64,000 nucleotides of DNA from NCBI GenBank assembly GCA_030770425.1, contig JASJFT010000236.1, positions 1 through 64,000 on the forward strand, written 5' to 3'. Shown here in pieces: positions 62,001 to 64,000 of the stretch. A model generated the notes under the pieces. That model had not been told where the DNA came from. It searched no databases and worked only from the letters and a program-made list of their open reading frames with translations. The stretch's first letter is position 1; every line of letters begins with the position of its first letter. The position numbers were made by a program, and so were the translations under genes. The stretch comes from Darksidea phi. Lineage: Eukaryota; Ascomycota; Dothideomycetes; Pleosporales; Lentitheciaceae.

Positions 62001-64000
62001 GATTCGTATAGCTACTATAGAGGTAACGGACGAATAAAATAAAATTTAAGGAGTAATCTAAGAAAAAGATAGAATTATCTATATATTCTAAAAAGCCTAT
62101 ATACCTAAGGTAATAAGAAAAGAATTTATTAGATAATATTATAAAGTACTAATATATAGATACTAAGGAGCGGAAAAAATCCTTAAATAACTAATAAGGA
62201 CGTACTATTTTCTATATATAAGATAGCTAGTTAACTAGATACTTCTAGAATATATAGATTATTACTATAATAAGTATACTAGATACGTATCCTATAGAAT
62301 ACTATAACTAATAGAAAATATAGAAGAATTATAGAAGATTATTACTATAGACTTTATTATATAGTTACCGTATTCTAAGAAACTAATAATAGAAGTATCC
62401 TACGATATTATATTAGTAGTAGTAAATAAGTTTATAAAGTATACTTACTTTATTTTATATATAGATAAAGGAAATATAGTAGAATAACTTATCTATACTT
62501 TACTAAGATATATATTTAGTAAGTATAGAATACTAAATAAGATTATCTTAGATAGAGACGTTAAATTTATAGTAAAATTTTAGTAAACTCTTATAACTAA
62601 ACTAGAAACTAAGTATAGTATATTAACTACGTACTATTTATAGATAGACGGACTAATAGAGTAAATAAATTAAATAGTAGAATAATACTTTAGATATTAT
62701 CTAAACTACTACTAAAATAATTAGGTTATACTTTTATCTATAGTATAATTTACGTATAATAGTTTATAATATAGTATAATAAAGATAATACCTTTCTTTA
62801 CGAACTATAGAATTAAATTAGAAATATATAAAGAATCTAAGTAACTCTAATCCTATAGCTAGAATAGAGAAGAAACGGCGAAAATTATTCTATAAATATA
62901 CTAATAGTTTAAGGAAGATATAAAATTCCTTTAAAATAGAATAAATAAGTACTATAATAAGAAGTAAAAGAAAGTACCTACTTTTAAAGAGGAAGAAAAG
63001 GTATAGTTACTACGAAAAAATATTAAAAGTAAGTAACCTAATAGTAAACTAGACTATATTAAAATTAGATCTTATAAAATTAAGAAATAAGTCTTACTTA
63101 TAAATTACTAACTAAGACTACTTCTATAAATAAAAATTTATTCTATATTCTATATTAGTTTACTAGAAAAGGTACTATAAAATACTAAACTAGTAGTATA
63201 CGAAGTAGATATATATAGTAAAGATAATAAAGAATAAAAAGTAAAAGAAATCCTAGATAACGACGTTAGGAATAGAAAAAACTACTACCTAATCTAATAG
63301 TAGGGAATAGATAAAAATAGAAAACTATAAAAACGAATCTAGGAACCTAAGAACTATTTTAATTATTTTAAGAAACTTATAAAGTACTAAAATTATAATT
63401 CTAAAGGAAACCTAGAGATAAGGTAAATTTACCTTATAATAAGTTAAGAAGATCGATATTACCTATAATATAATAAGAGATATTTAATAAATTAAGAGAA
63501 GTAATATTATCTATAATATTATAAGCGACGTCTAGAGTAGTTAAAGAGGTCTCTAGATTCTTTTACTACCCTAGCCGCTAAAGCTCTATCTCCTCTTTAT
63601 CTAGCTTAGCTTCTAGTACCTAAGATTACGCCGTCGACTTCTTATAAAGAACTACCCTTTACTTTTTTAAATAATATACTCGTATTTAGGCCTCTACTAG
63701 CTTATTAAGAAGCTTATTTTAAATTTTTTAAGCCTTCTTTAGCTATTATTAAAGTTTCTCTTCTATATAATTAATAGATTTTACTAATAATAATAAGTCC
63801 TAACGCGCGAGTTTTACTACTTAATATAGACGAACCTTCTAATAGTAAAATACTAAATATATAATAAGAATCTCGTATATTAATACGAATATACGTCTTA
63901 TAATACCTACTATCTTTAGGTAAAGTAATATATAGTATTTCTAACTACGAATAATAATTATAAGAAAATATTTTAGAACTATAATAAAGAATTTTATTAA

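Larger units (their letters stand above)
57556..64000 (+). mobile_element. Y2: Ty3/gypsy chromovirus of family Y, cut by the window end
   Basis: 5' LTR 57556-58020, then gag about 58.15-59.5 kb with a zinc-knuckle relic (58969-59010), protease with IDNRAT (60163-60177, from an Asp-x-Gly-Ala motif), and RT about 60.56-61.2 kb (YLNN at 61060-61071). RNase H follows at about 61.4-61.8 kb and integrase at about 62.1-62.8 kb (ITIDFI, DRDVKF, DGLIEQINQ). A chromodomain relic lies at about 63.23-63.39 kb (VKEILDNDVRNRKNYYLI). RT before integrase plus a chromodomain makes it a chromovirus. Nonsense codons are only TAA and TAG. By symmetry with Y3 its 3' LTR should start near 64140. Confidence 0.9.

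Noticed and set aside
6000..64000. Mitochondrial or low-GC bacterial DNA as the cause of the AT-richness
   Set aside because: The bias is specifically loss of CA/TG with CG retained, copies of one element differ by transitions, and the elements are fungal-type LTR retrotransposons.

Overview
The window looks like a chromosome-end or heterochromatin-border segment of a filamentous ascomycete (Pezizomycotina). The evidence is fungal gene families at the left (protein-kinase-like genes, a DUF3659/LEA-type repeat fragment, a mitochondrial isoleucyl-tRNA synthetase fragment), a short intron of fungal type, and a 58 kb tract carrying the signature of repeat-induced point mutation (RIP). No species can be named from the sequence.

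Layout. 1-72 is a pure poly-C run. 73-5206 has ordinary composition and holds one intact kinase-like gene (3253-4764, minus strand), one kinase-like pseudogene with in-frame stops (374-1198), and a mosaic of broken pieces (DUF3659, a 56-bp retroelement scrap, a G-rich run, an IleRS fragment). 5207-5985 is a 12-bp-unit minisatellite that passes from unmutated to fully RIP-mutated. It folds back on an inverted copy centred near 6073. From about 6 kb to the end the sequence is an almost uninterrupted stack of nested, RIP-killed LTR retrotransposons in which CpA and TpG are nearly absent. Every NTG start codon contains TG, so this tract has essentially no start codons on either strand.

Elements were assigned by matching repeats by eye and by reading relic motifs. 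Family X is a Ty3/gypsy chromovirus with 179-bp LTRs: a full copy at 37094-45661 (minus) and pieces at 6309-7297 and 15742-17905. Family Y is a Ty3/gypsy chromovirus with about 465-bp LTRs: Y1 at 7298-7834 plus 14554-15741, Y3 at 50963-57555 (minus), Y2 from 57556 past the window end. Family Z is Ty1/copia with 250-bp LTRs: full copy 7835-14553 (minus), fragment 50306-50597. U is a very long Ty3/gypsy element with 162-bp LTRs (18458-32301, minus). T (32302-37093, minus) and S (46320-48936, plus) are copia remnants. W is a copia family with 160-bp LTRs (17906-18065; 45662-46319). V is a small LTR-flanked element (48937-50305).

All eight reverse-transcriptase relics have lost one or both catalytic aspartates by C:G-to-T:A change in the RIP context. 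Y3 and Y2 stand head to head as a giant inverted repeat whose arms correspond base for base over about 6 kb at the points checked. The only plausible working gene seen is the kinase-like gene at 3253-4764.
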